From Verrucomicrobiaceae bacterium (GTDB taxonomy: Bacteria > Verrucomicrobiota > Verrucomicrobiia > Verrucomicrobiales > Verrucomicrobiaceae): a stretch of 64,000 bases of DNA. The stretch lies in assembly GCA_016713245.1 (NCBI GenBank), contig JADJPM010000004.1, positions 1,054,001 through 1,118,000 on the forward strand. Direction: 5' to 3'. Under the pieces are notes generated by a model. That model was not told where the DNA came from. It worked only from the letters and a program-made list of their open reading frames with translations, and did not search any database. The position numbers and the translations under genes are program-made. Every line of letters begins with the position of its first letter. Positions within the stretch are counted from its first letter, which is position 1. Shown piece after piece: positions 36,884 to 45,207 of this stretch.

Positions 36884-38185
36884 ATGAAAACTCCTCGCTC
36901 CGACCTCTCCCGCCGCTCCGTGATGACCCGCATGGCGCAAACTTGCCTCGGCGTCGGCATGCTTCCCTCCATGGAGCATCTCTTTAGCAGCAAAGCCTTC
37001 GCCGCTGGTGAAGGCGCTGCCACGGCCAAACAGGCCGCCACCGCCCGCAACGTCATCTTCCTCTACATGACTGGCGGTCAGAGCCACCTCGACACCTGGG
37101 ACCCGAAGCCCGACAACAAAGAGGTCGCCGGTCCGGTGAAAGCCATCAAGACCAGCGCCGATGGCGTGCGCGTCAGTGAATACCTCCCACGCATCGCCAA
37201 GAAGATGCACCACGCCACCGTCATCAACTCGATGGCCACGAACACCGCTGCGCATGAGCAGGCGAACTACTTCATGCACACCAGTTTCGGTCTGCGCAGC
37301 ACCATCAAGCATCCCGGCATGGGTGCATGGCTCAGCTTCTACCAAGGCCCCGGCAATCCCGCCTTGCCGCCGTCTGTTTACATCGGCAACGACAGCCGCC
37401 ATCCCGGTGCCGGTTTCTTCGCCAAGAAACACGGCCCGCTCATGGTCAACAATCCCGAGGCCGGCCTGCAAAACGTGCGCCCGCAAAAAGGCGTCACCGA
37501 TGAGCGCTTCGCCATGCGCCGCGAGCTCGCCGGGGCTCTCGATGCCGATTTTCAAGCCAAATGGGACACCCGCGGCGTCAAAGCCTATGCCGACATGTAT
37601 GACGACGCCGTTCGCCTCATGAAGAGCGAGGATCTCGTGGCTTTCGATCTCACCAAGGAGCCTGAAGAGCTTCGTAAATCCTATGGCAAAGACACCTTCG
37701 GCCAAGGTTGCTTGCTCGCCCGTCGTCTTGTGGAGCATGGCGTTCGCTTTATTGAAGTCAGCTTTGGCAGTTGGGACACGCACACGGCGAATTTCATCAA
37801 CACGCCGCGCCTTTGCGACACGCTCGACACCGCTCTCACCGCCCTCGTCACCGATCTCGAACAACGTGGCATGCTCGACAGCACCATGATCGTCGTCAGC
37901 TCCGAATTCGGCCGCACCCCAAAGATCAATCAGAACCAAGGCCGCGATCACTACCCGATCTTCAGCTCCGTCATCTTCGGCGGCGGCATCAAAGGCGGCG
38001 TCACTTACGGTGCCACCACACCCGATGGTGCTGGCATTGCCGCGGATAAAGTCGGCCCGCCCGATCTCAACGCCACCATCGGCTACGCGCTTGGCCTTCC
38101 GCTCGATCAGGTCATCTACTCCCCTAGCAAGCGCCCCTTCACCGTCGCTGATAAAGGCCAGCCGCTTACGCACCTCTTTGCGTAA
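36884..38185 (+). CDS. DUF1501 family protein
   Basis: 433 residues with a leader LSRRSVMTRMAQTCLGVG and then the DUF1501 core: VIFLYMTGGQSHLDTWDPKP, VSFGSWDTH, SSEFGRTP and GRDHYPIFSSVIFGGGI. It differs from its divergent neighbour in the WDTH and SSEF motifs and belongs to another subgroup. The first ATG of the frame at 36803 is less likely than 36884, which directly precedes the Arg-rich leader. No DUF1553 partner is adjacent. Confidence 0.9.
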   Translation: MKTPRSDLSRRSVMTRMAQTCLGVGMLPSMEHLFSSKAFAAGEGAATAKQAATARNVIFLYMTGGQSHLDTWDPKPDNKEVAGPVKAIKTSADGVRVSEYLPRIAKKMHHATVINSMATNTAAHEQANYFMHTSFGLRSTIKHPGMGAWLSFYQGPGNPALPPSVYIGNDSRHPGAGFFAKKHGPLMVNNPEAGLQNVRPQKGVTDERFAMRRELAGALDADFQAKWDTRGVKAYADMYDDAVRLMKSEDLVAFDLTKEPEELRKSYGKDTFGQGCLLARRLVEHGVRFIEVSFGSWDTHTANFINTPRLCDTLDTALTALVTDLEQRGMLDSTMIVVSSEFGRTPKINQNQGRDHYPIFSSVIFGGGIKGGVTYGATTPDGAGIAADKVGPPDLNATIGYALGLPLDQVIYSPSKRPFTVADKGQPLTHLFA

Positions 38186-38191
38186 AACGAA

Positions 38192-38221
38192 AAGCGGGCC
38201 GTTGAGGTCAACGGCCCGCTT
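38192..38221. terminator. Bidirectional terminator hairpin between convergent genes
   Basis: A perfect inverted repeat: AAGCGGGCCGTTGA (38192-38205), GG, TCAACGGCCCGCTT (38208-38221). The minus-strand side is followed by TTCGTTTTACG, a better U-tract than the plus side. It can end both the DUF1501 gene (stop 38185) and the YlbF-like gene (stop 38248). Confidence 0.8.
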
Positions 38222-38247
38222 GGCTTCAAAAGATCCATTCGGCGGCT

Positions 38248-38652
38248 TCAGTGGCAGCCGCAGCCTTCGCCACAGCCACCCTTTTTCACCATCTCTTCCG
38301 GCGACGGCACGCGACCACTTTCGAGGCTCTTACCGACGAAGGCATTCACTGCTTCGGCGACGCCGCTGAGCACTTCTTGCGCATTCAGGAAGGAGGTGAT
38401 GACCGGATTTGCCTCGCAGCGATCCTGCAGCCCATTGAAGCGAGTGATCTCATCTGCTTCCGGCTCTTCGCCATGGTGCTGCTTTTGGTGCAAAGCACGA
38501 CCAAGCGTGGCCATCTCGCGATAGAGCGACATGGCGGACTCATCGGCGAGGAAGGTCTCAGCCTGCTGGCGGGCGTTTTTCACGTCACCATCGGCCACAA
38601 GGGCTTCGCAGAGCTCGATGATTTTGGATTGGAGATGGGGGGAGGCGGTCAT
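38248..38652 (-). CDS. YlbF/YmcA-family protein with Cys-rich tail
   Basis: 134 residues, all alpha-helical. The sequence from LQSKIIELCEALVADGDV to LNAQEVLSGVAEAVNAFVGKSL follows the YlbF/YmcA (Com_YlbF) pattern; in Bacillus this family forms a complex controlling RNA processing and biofilm. The tail GGCGEGCGCH carries four Cys/His residues that could bind a metal or an Fe-S cluster as in the Bacillus Y-complex. The start at 38652 (MTASPHLQSK) is chosen because the upstream 74 residues overlap the divergent gene. Confidence 0.8.
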   Translation of the reverse strand: MTASPHLQSKIIELCEALVADGDVKNARQQAETFLADESAMSLYREMATLGRALHQKQHHGEEPEADEITRFNGLQDRCEANPVITSFLNAQEVLSGVAEAVNAFVGKSLESGRVPSPEEMVKKGGCGEGCGCH

Positions 38653-38737
38653 GGGGCCGCGAGAGTAGGCCAAAACCGCGTTTTGACAGAAAAAAGTCGG
38701 AATATTTGCCCCGCCCGCCGCTCTCATCCGCGACCGC

Positions 38738-39250
38738 ATGAAACACCTCTTCTTTGCTTTCCTCCTCGTCACCGCCATCTCCACCGCCGCCACGCCGGAG
38801 GACTTCACGGTCAGAGCCGCCGCCGGAAAAGGCAGTTTCACGCTCAAAGAAGCGCAGGGTAAATTCGTGGCCATTCATTTCCTGCTCAAAACCGAGTGCC
38901 CGGTCTGCCTCAGGCATACCCGCGACTACTTCACCAAAGCGCCCACGCTCCCGAATGTCGTCCAGGTCTTCCTCAAACCCGACTCCGACAAGGAAATCGA
39001 ATCCTGGGCCTCGAAACTGCCCGCCGAGGATCTGGCGAAGAATCCCATCTATCGCGATCCGTATGCGAAGCTGGCCAAATCCTTCGACATTCCCGATGGC
39101 TACAAGTTCCACGGCCAGACCGTGCATTATCCTGCGACGGTGCTGATCAGCCCCGATGGCAAGGAAGTCTTCCGCTATGTCGGCAAGAACAATGGTGACA
39201 GGCTCTCCTTCGAAGCGCTCGCCGCCAAGGTAGCCGAGCTATCGAAATAG
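38738..39250 (+). CDS. Secreted thioredoxin-fold / peroxiredoxin-like protein
   Basis: 170 residues with a signal peptide (MKHLFFAFLLVTAISTAA). The thioredoxin fold carries a C-P-V-C site (TECPVCLRH, about residues 52-60) and the cis-Pro region VHYPATVLISPDGKE. It is probably a periplasmic redox protein of the AhpC/TSA type, with unknown partner. It converges with the aldolase gene three bases away. Confidence 0.8.
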   Translation: MKHLFFAFLLVTAISTAATPEDFTVRAAAGKGSFTLKEAQGKFVAIHFLLKTECPVCLRHTRDYFTKAPTLPNVVQVFLKPDSDKEIESWASKLPAEDLAKNPIYRDPYAKLAKSFDIPDGYKFHGQTVHYPATVLISPDGKEVFRYVGKNNGDRLSFEALAAKVAELSK

Positions 39251-39253
39251 ACT

Positions 39254-39967
39254 TCACCATCCCCGCGCCACGTCGAGGTTCCGTTTGAAGCCCTCGCGCA
39301 CGAGCGAGAGGTCCGAATCCATCGCGATCCAGGTGAGGCCGAGCGCTTTGAGCTTCTCCTTGTCGTCCGCATGCCGCACGAGGATGCCGCAGCCTTTGCC
39401 GTGGTCCTTCGCGGCCTTCACGACGGCATTCAGGCATTCGTCGTAGCTGTGTGGTGAGTTCCGCGCCTTCAAATCGTAGCTCAAATCAGCCGGGCCGATG
39501 AAAAGCGCATCAATGCCCTCCACCGCGGCGATTTGATCGGCATTGGAGACTCCTTCGGCTGTCTCGATCTGCGCGAGGATGATCGGTTTGGGCATTTCAT
39601 CGCTGGGGAGCCTCATGCCGTAGCCGTAGGCTCGCACGGTGCGGGAAACTCCACGCGTGCCCTTCGGCGGATAAGTCGCCGCTTTCACGCAGTGCTCTGC
39701 CTGCGCCACGGTATCGACATGCGGCACCATGATGCCATCCGCGCCCCAATCGAGCACTCGACCGATCAGATCCGCATGCGGCGCACTCACTCGCACAACG
39801 GCAAGCGTCGGGCTGCCACGAAGGGCGCGGAGCTGATTTGGCAGCGCGGCTTCCGATTCGCAGCCGTGCTCCAAGTCGATGAGCACCCAGTCGTAGCCGC
39901 ACTCCGCAGCGAGTTCGGTGACCGCAGGTGATCCGATGGAGAGAAAGGTGCCAATGTGAGTTTTCAT
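39254..39967 (-). CDS. HpcH/HpaI aldolase family protein
   Basis: 237 residues. The TIM-barrel class II pyruvate aldolase pattern is clear: WVLIDLEHGCES with metal and substrate loop, VRVSAPH, GADGIMVPHVDT, ILAQIETAEGVSNADQIA (metal Glu) and FIGPADLSYDL. These enzymes cleave 2-keto-3-deoxy or hydroxy acids to pyruvate plus an aldehyde. The start overlaps the kinase-like gene stop by four bases, so it is the last gene of a minus-strand operon. Confidence 0.9.
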   Translation of the reverse strand: MKTHIGTFLSIGSPAVTELAAECGYDWVLIDLEHGCESEAALPNQLRALRGSPTLAVVRVSAPHADLIGRVLDWGADGIMVPHVDTVAQAEHCVKAATYPPKGTRGVSRTVRAYGYGMRLPSDEMPKPIILAQIETAEGVSNADQIAAVEGIDALFIGPADLSYDLKARNSPHSYDECLNAVVKAAKDHGKGCGILVRHADDKEKLKALGLTWIAMDSDLSLVREGFKRNLDVARGW

Positions 39968-41082
39968 GGGGAGAGAATGTCGAGGCCGCTGCCTTCCCGC
40001 AAGCCACGCAAGGCCGTGGAGAGCTTTGAAAGCGTTGTTTCACGCAAACTAGCTCCCGAGGAGCCGCTGCCGATGAGGAAGAAGCCGTCATCGCGATCAA
40101 AGTAACCCGCGCCGACGCGGATGACCGCTTTCACGATCATGTTTCGCAGCAGGTGCAGCCAAAAGCGGCGCAAGTGATGCTCCGGCAAGGAGCGGACACT
40201 TTCATACCCCTCGAAGGCTCTTCGCAAAAACGCCGTATCGTGAAAACACGCCAGCAGCGACAGATCGTCCAACGAATCACCCGCAATGCTGTCATCGAAG
40301 TCAATGAAGTCATCAATCTCCCGCTCGGTGCCAAGAATGTTCCAAAGCGCGAGATCTTTGTGAACGAGGCAGCCCTGCGGCAATTCCAGCAGCGCACGAT
40401 GATTTTCGATCTCCTCCCGAATCTCATCGGCATTCGCCAAAAAGCCGCGCTCCGTCAAAAAGCGCAGATGCTCATCCAAACGAAGGTGAAAGTAGTCGGC
40501 ATAGGCTGAATGTGGTCCGCACAGTCCTCTGTGCGGTTCGAGCGTCGCTCGGCCTTCGAGCCGCACAGGGGACTGTGCGGACCACTCTAAAATGCCAAAG
40601 CCTTCGAACGTGATCGCTTGCCACTTCGCCACCGCCACGCCGATCTCGAACGCGATCTTCGGCACCTCCAGCGTCCCTTGCTTGAACCACTGATTCAAAT
40701 CCGGTGCCTCAATCCGCTCCAAAGCCTGCCACGCGAATGAAACGCGGCTTCGCGTCGCATCGCAGCCAAACACACGCGGCGTGGACACACCCGCCGCACG
40801 AACGCGATCGAGCAAAGCTGACTCCACAGCCAGATGCGCGTCTTTTTCGGGTCCATTTTCCACGCGGATGAAAAGCGGCTTTCCATCCACATCGGCATTC
40901 CAGGTGAGATGATTGCCCTGACCGGCTCCCGGGCTCAAAACGACGTTTTTCGTGTCAAAGTGCCTGCAAAGCTCCTTTTCGAGCTGCACAGCCAAATTCG
41001 CATCCGCTTCACCACGCGACTGGGTGCCATGAAAGGCCGCTGGGCGGTCGCATTTCCAATAATAGATGTCGCGGCGGCTCAT
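39964..41082 (-). CDS. Aminoglycoside-phosphotransferase-like small-molecule kinase
   Basis: 372 residues with the APH/choline-kinase fold. LSPGAGQGNHLTWNADVDGK is the nucleotide loop, CLVHKDLALWNIL the catalytic Brenner-type loop, and IDFDDSIAGDSLDDLS the metal-binding acidic motif. It is probably a kinase for a sugar or small metabolite rather than drug resistance, given the catabolic neighbours. Residues about 166-190 are encoded by a 74-bp nested palindrome (40512-40585), which looks like an in-frame repeat insertion. It overlaps the BASS transporter gene by four bases and the aldolase gene by four. Confidence 0.8.
   Translation of the reverse strand: MSRRDIYYWKCDRPAAFHGTQSRGEADANLAVQLEKELCRHFDTKNVVLSPGAGQGNHLTWNADVDGKPLFIRVENGPEKDAHLAVESALLDRVRAAGVSTPRVFGCDATRSRVSFAWQALERIEAPDLNQWFKQGTLEVPKIAFEIGVAVAKWQAITFEGFGILEWSAQSPVRLEGRATLEPHRGLCGPHSAYADYFHLRLDEHLRFLTERGFLANADEIREEIENHRALLELPQGCLVHKDLALWNILGTEREIDDFIDFDDSIAGDSLDDLSLLACFHDTAFLRRAFEGYESVRSLPEHHLRRFWLHLLRNMIVKAVIRVGAGYFDRDDGFFLIGSGSSGASLRETTLSKLSTALRGLREGSGLDILSP
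40512..40585. repeat. Nested palindrome inside the APH-like gene
   Basis: Two 31-base arms (40512-40542 and 40555-40585) are inverted copies with 28 of 31 positions matching. Each arm also folds on itself (CCGCACAG-TCCT-CTGTGCGG), and the centre contains CGAGCGTCGCTCG. The whole looks like a REP/MITE-type palindromic element. It is read through in frame by the gene without a stop. Confidence 0.85.
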
Positions 41083-42011
41083 GCGTCAGGCGTGCGTCGT
41101 TTCCACCATGACGCCAGCAGGCCGCCGATGATGTTTTGCAGCACGCCGCTGAAAACACCGGCTGCAGCAGCCAGTGGCATCGCCGCAAAGTGCTCGCGGG
41201 CGAGTGAGGCTGCCATGCCGCCGTTTTGCATGCCGACTTCGATGCTGACCGTGCGGGCGACGGATTCAGGATAGCGCAGCACTTTTGATATGGCATAGCC
41301 CACGCCAAAACCGAGCACATGCAGCGCGAAGGCTGCGAGCGCCAGCTTGCCAAAATTCGCCGCGATGGCGTCCGCGCTGGCCGCCACGATGCCACCACTG
41401 ACGAGCGTGAAGGCCAGCACGGCCACGGTGGGGCCGCAGGCTCCGATTTGATCCGCGGTGCGCGGCAATTTCCATCGGATGAGCACGCCAAGCACCACGG
41501 GCGCGATGGTGAGCTGAAAGGCGGACACACAGAGCCCCCACGCATCCACGGGCACATATTTGCCCGCCAGCAGACTCGTCCACATCGGCGTGAAAAAGAA
41601 CGCCAGCATCGTCGAGGCCATCGTGAGCACCACGGACAGTGCCACGTTCGCTTTCGCGAGGTAGCTGATCATGTTCGACGCCATGCCGCCGGGGCAGCTC
41701 GCCACCAGAATGATGCCCACGGCAAGGCCGGGCTCCAGTTTCAGCGCTGTCGCGACCATCCAGCCTGAGAGCGGCATGATCGTGTATTGCGTGATGAATC
41801 CCAGCGCGACACTCCCCGGCATGCGGCCGATGGCTTTGAAGTCGCCCAGGCTCAAGGTGAGTCCCATGCCGAGCATCGACGCCGCCAGCGACCAAAAGAT
41901 CCACGGCTTGTCGAACCACAGCATCGTCTGCGGTTTGAAGAACGCGATGACCGCCAGCGTGACGAGCCACACGGGGTAGAGATTGTTGAACCAGTCGAAG
42001 AAGCGTTTCAT
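41079..42011 (-). CDS. Bile acid:sodium symporter (BASS) family transporter
   Basis: 310 residues with about ten membrane helices. The BASS signatures GFITQYTIMPLSG and SCPGGMASNMISYLAKANVALSV are intact, giving the crossover and sodium-site regions. Family members carry organic acids as well as bile acids. It lies between the sialidase-like gene (four bases away) and the kinase-like gene (ATGA overlap), so it may import the product of the hydrolase. Confidence 0.9.
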   Translation of the reverse strand: MKRFFDWFNNLYPVWLVTLAVIAFFKPQTMLWFDKPWIFWSLAASMLGMGLTLSLGDFKAIGRMPGSVALGFITQYTIMPLSGWMVATALKLEPGLAVGIILVASCPGGMASNMISYLAKANVALSVVLTMASTMLAFFFTPMWTSLLAGKYVPVDAWGLCVSAFQLTIAPVVLGVLIRWKLPRTADQIGACGPTVAVLAFTLVSGGIVAASADAIAANFGKLALAAFALHVLGFGVGYAISKVLRYPESVARTVSIEVGMQNGGMAASLAREHFAAMPLAAAAGVFSGVLQNIIGGLLASWWKRRTPDA

Positions 42012-42015
42012 GAGG

Positions 42016-45000
42016 TCATTTGGAAAGGTCTCTCACGCCCCCGAAGTCCGGCCCGCCTGCGCCGACGTAGCCGTTGCTGCTGCCTTTTTCGTCCGGCGTG
42101 ACCCAAAAGGCATACAACGAGCCCTTCGCCTGATGGAAGCGGAATCTCACCGCTTTCCCAATTAGGTCATCAAGGTCAGTGCCTTCGGTCCATTCGATCT
42201 TGAGCTTCGTTTGGTCACCCGCCGCCGGCTTGGAGCTTCGCAGCACCTTTCCAGCCTCATCGAGCACTTCCACGCGCAACTCGCCGTTCACGTTTACGAA
42301 GAGATGTTTGCCTTTGAACTTCACCGGACGCGTCGTCAGCTCGCCCGAGCCATCCATGCTGGCAAAACCATCGCGACGCAGTGTGGCGAGCCCGATGCTA
42401 CCGCCGGTATACATGCCGCGATGACCGCTTGGCGCGATGCCGCTGGTGCCCATGTAGGGAAAGACGAGTTGGTCATCGAGCACGACAAACACACCCGCCG
42501 TGCTGTGCAGATACGCTCGATCCCACGAGCCCTCCGTGCGTGAACCGACGATGAAGCCGCGTCGATCCGGACGATCCCAATGAAAGCCATCGCGACTGAA
42601 GCCGAGTTCGAGATCGAGCAGTTTCGGAAACTTGCCTTTCTCGCAGACGCCGTTGTTCGGGCCGCGATGGATGTAATGCATGCCGATCATGAGGCTCTCA
42701 TACGCCACCGCATTCAGACTGTAGAGCTGCGCGGGCTCGCCACCGCCGGGATAGCGATCCGCAGGCTCAGGCAGGTCGAGTTTGTCCGTGCAGGTCCAAA
42801 ACACGCTCTTCTTCCAGTCAGCACCGGCGAGGAAATCATCGCTCTCATAGTAGTAGCGGCTGCGACCGCGTGAGGTGCCCATCTTGATGCTGAAGACCCA
42901 TTTCTCGCGGAAGGGATTGAAGAAGAAGGAGCAGTAATCATCCGCCGCGATGCTCGTCGTCACCGCATCGGAGAACGTTTTGCCATCGGAGACATGCAGC
43001 GAGTGCATGAAGCCCTGCGGCCGCTGTTCCTTCGGCACATGCAGCCAGCAGGTGATGTATTTCAGGCGCTCGGCGGCAGTCTTCGCGTTCAAATCAAGCC
43101 ACACGCAGTTGTCGGAGCCGCCGGTGGCGAGCTTCGGTCCGGTCCAGCGCAAGCCTTCGGGCAAAAGCTGGCCTTTGCGCGTCCACGTCTTCATATCCGG
43201 ACTCGTCGCAAGCGACAACGGCCCACGCCAACCGGCCACGTAGAACATCTTGAAGACCTTTTCCGATGGATCGTAAAACACGCCGCCCTGACCGGTGAAG
43301 GTCGTGGCCTCCTCGCCCTTCTCGCCTTGCGTGGATTTGCCGAGTTCGCGTTCCGTTTCGGCTTTGAAGACCGGATTGCCCTCAAACTTCTTCGCCTGAT
43401 GGAACGTGCGCTTGAGCGTGGTTTTCTCGATGAGGAAGTCATCGACGAAAAGCTGCCTGCCGAGGTCGATGGGGATGACTTTCGGCTTCTTGTTCAAATA
43501 CGGCACTTCCATGACCGCATCGCTCGGCTCGCGGTAGCGCGGCGGCCATTGGTCGGGAAGTTCGATGCCGTTGTAGAGCTTTTCGGGCTTCGGGCCGGTG
43601 GCCTTGTTCGCGAGCATGAGCAGCTTCGCGTCCTTCGACACGATTTTGCCCGCGAGCACGTCCTCCTCGCGAAACTTCGCCATGAGGATCTCCGCGTCGG
43701 TGTGCCGATTCCAATCATAGAGAATGTGGATGAGCCCGTCCGGCGACTCAAAGCCATCGGGATACGACACCGCGTTGCGTTCATCGAGCAGCAGGCCGCC
43801 CTTCCACGTCTGGCCTTCATCTTCGGAAAGCCACGCGCTCATGTGCGTGCGCTTCGGCAAGCGCTCCGCTGGCGAACCATTCTTCACCAGCAGAATGCGA
43901 CCCGATTTGAGCCGACGCAGGAAGAAGCGCGCATTCACATTCTGCACCGTCGCAGCCTGTTTCGGCTCGCTCCACGTTTTGCCACCATCGCTGGAGAAAC
44001 TCTCGTGTGGCTGGCCTTTTGTGCGAGCGAGCATCCAGAGGCGACCATCCTTCAGTTCGATCGTCATATGCTCGTCGAACTCCCAATCTGGGAACTGCAA
44101 ATGGCCGCGCTCCTTCCACGACGCGCCTTCATCGGTCGAAGAAAACACGCGGCACGTTTTCTTGTGCCAGTCCGAGACCGGCAGCAGCCACGTGCCGTCC
44201 TTGAGCACCGTCGGCTTGTTCAGCGTGCAACCTTCCGCAAACATCACCGGCGTGCTCCACATCGGCTCCGCCGCATCGGGATCATCGCAACGCATGAACC
44301 AGTTCGTGATGCGCTTCTGCGGATCGCCGAGCTGTTGATCAAAAAATAGCCACAAACGCCCCTTCGGATCCGTCCACAGATTCCCCACCAGCGCCCCGCT
44401 GACCTTCTGTGCCGCCTCGATCCGCGCCCCGACCGCCACGCGTGGCTTCGACCATGTCGCGCCATCGTCATCACTCGTCGCGAGCAGGAAGTAGCCATCC
44501 GGCTTGTCCCCCGTCCCCGTCCAGCAGCCCCAGATGCGTCCCTTCGCCGTGCGATCCATCCCAATGATCATCGCGCCGCTCCGTGCGTCGTCTTGAAACT
44601 CCGCACCGGGATTCATGATGACGGAAGGCGTCAATCCATCTTCATCCCGAAGCTCCGCGCCATCCGCGAGCACCAGCAGCACCATCTTCTTGAATTGAAG
44701 CCGTTCACCAGCCTTCACGGCTTTGCGGTAGAGGCTCACGCGATTGACCTCCCCTGGAAAAAACTGCACTTCCGGCCCATCGACCTTCGCGAAGCCCGCT
44801 TCTCGCAGCGGCTCCTCCTGACTGGACGCTTTCGGTCGAGTCGTCGGAGTTAGCGCAAACAGCGTGCCGGGCTTCGTGACCGTCACGTGGGTCTTTTCGA
44901 TGCTCGTGCGATGAAACGGCAGGTCTTTGACCGCATCGGGCATTTCATCGATGACGTAGTCGCGGTCGGTGAAGAGCTTCACGCCGCGTTTCATCACTGC

Positions 45001-45072
45001 CGATTCATCCGCAGCCAGAGGAGCGGCGAGGAGGCCAAAGAGAAAGGAGAGAGCTAGGAGCGGAGCACGCAT
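42016..45072 (-). CDS. Exo-alpha-sialidase-like domain fused to a GH43/32-like five-blade propeller, secreted
   Basis: 1018 residues with a signal peptide (RAPLLALSFLFGLLAAPLA). Residues about 140-520 form a BNR-repeat sialidase-like six-blade propeller (TSDDDGATW, SSTDEGASW, SSDGGKTW and LSEDEGQTW Asp boxes). Residues about 545-1018 form a second propeller resembling GH43/GH32-type enzymes (GQGGVFYDPSEKVFKMFYV, LATSPDMKTW, LGFSRDGFHW), ending with a beta sandwich. It is probably an exported glycan hydrolase, but I cannot name the substrate. It is the first gene of the operon with the transporter, kinase and aldolase. The ATG at 45072 is chosen because it precedes the signal peptide. Confidence 0.82.
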   Translation of the reverse strand: MRAPLLALSFLFGLLAAPLAADESAVMKRGVKLFTDRDYVIDEMPDAVKDLPFHRTSIEKTHVTVTKPGTLFALTPTTRPKASSQEEPLREAGFAKVDGPEVQFFPGEVNRVSLYRKAVKAGERLQFKKMVLLVLADGAELRDEDGLTPSVIMNPGAEFQDDARSGAMIIGMDRTAKGRIWGCWTGTGDKPDGYFLLATSDDDGATWSKPRVAVGARIEAAQKVSGALVGNLWTDPKGRLWLFFDQQLGDPQKRITNWFMRCDDPDAAEPMWSTPVMFAEGCTLNKPTVLKDGTWLLPVSDWHKKTCRVFSSTDEGASWKERGHLQFPDWEFDEHMTIELKDGRLWMLARTKGQPHESFSSDGGKTWSEPKQAATVQNVNARFFLRRLKSGRILLVKNGSPAERLPKRTHMSAWLSEDEGQTWKGGLLLDERNAVSYPDGFESPDGLIHILYDWNRHTDAEILMAKFREEDVLAGKIVSKDAKLLMLANKATGPKPEKLYNGIELPDQWPPRYREPSDAVMEVPYLNKKPKVIPIDLGRQLFVDDFLIEKTTLKRTFHQAKKFEGNPVFKAETERELGKSTQGEKGEEATTFTGQGGVFYDPSEKVFKMFYVAGWRGPLSLATSPDMKTWTRKGQLLPEGLRWTGPKLATGGSDNCVWLDLNAKTAAERLKYITCWLHVPKEQRPQGFMHSLHVSDGKTFSDAVTTSIAADDYCSFFFNPFREKWVFSIKMGTSRGRSRYYYESDDFLAGADWKKSVFWTCTDKLDLPEPADRYPGGGEPAQLYSLNAVAYESLMIGMHYIHRGPNNGVCEKGKFPKLLDLELGFSRDGFHWDRPDRRGFIVGSRTEGSWDRAYLHSTAGVFVVLDDQLVFPYMGTSGIAPSGHRGMYTGGSIGLATLRRDGFASMDGSGELTTRPVKFKGKHLFVNVNGELRVEVLDEAGKVLRSSKPAAGDQTKLKIEWTEGTDLDDLIGKAVRFRFHQAKGSLYAFWVTPDEKGSSNGYVGAGGPDFGGVRDLSK

Positions 45073-45207
45073 GAAGTCACAAACGCCCGCCAAGCCCGCT
45101 CCTCGCGCCCGAAACTGGTAAAGCCGGTGTTATGGTAACGCTGCCGCGTAGTGAAGCAGTCACAGCTACCCCTTATAGTCGTTCGGAGTGGGCGGAAGCA
45201 CCAAGGC

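Noticed and set aside
39964..41082. Antibiotic resistance by the APH-like gene
   Set aside because: Its operon context (transporter, aldolase, glycan hydrolase) points to metabolism, and the sequence does not resemble a specific resistance enzyme.
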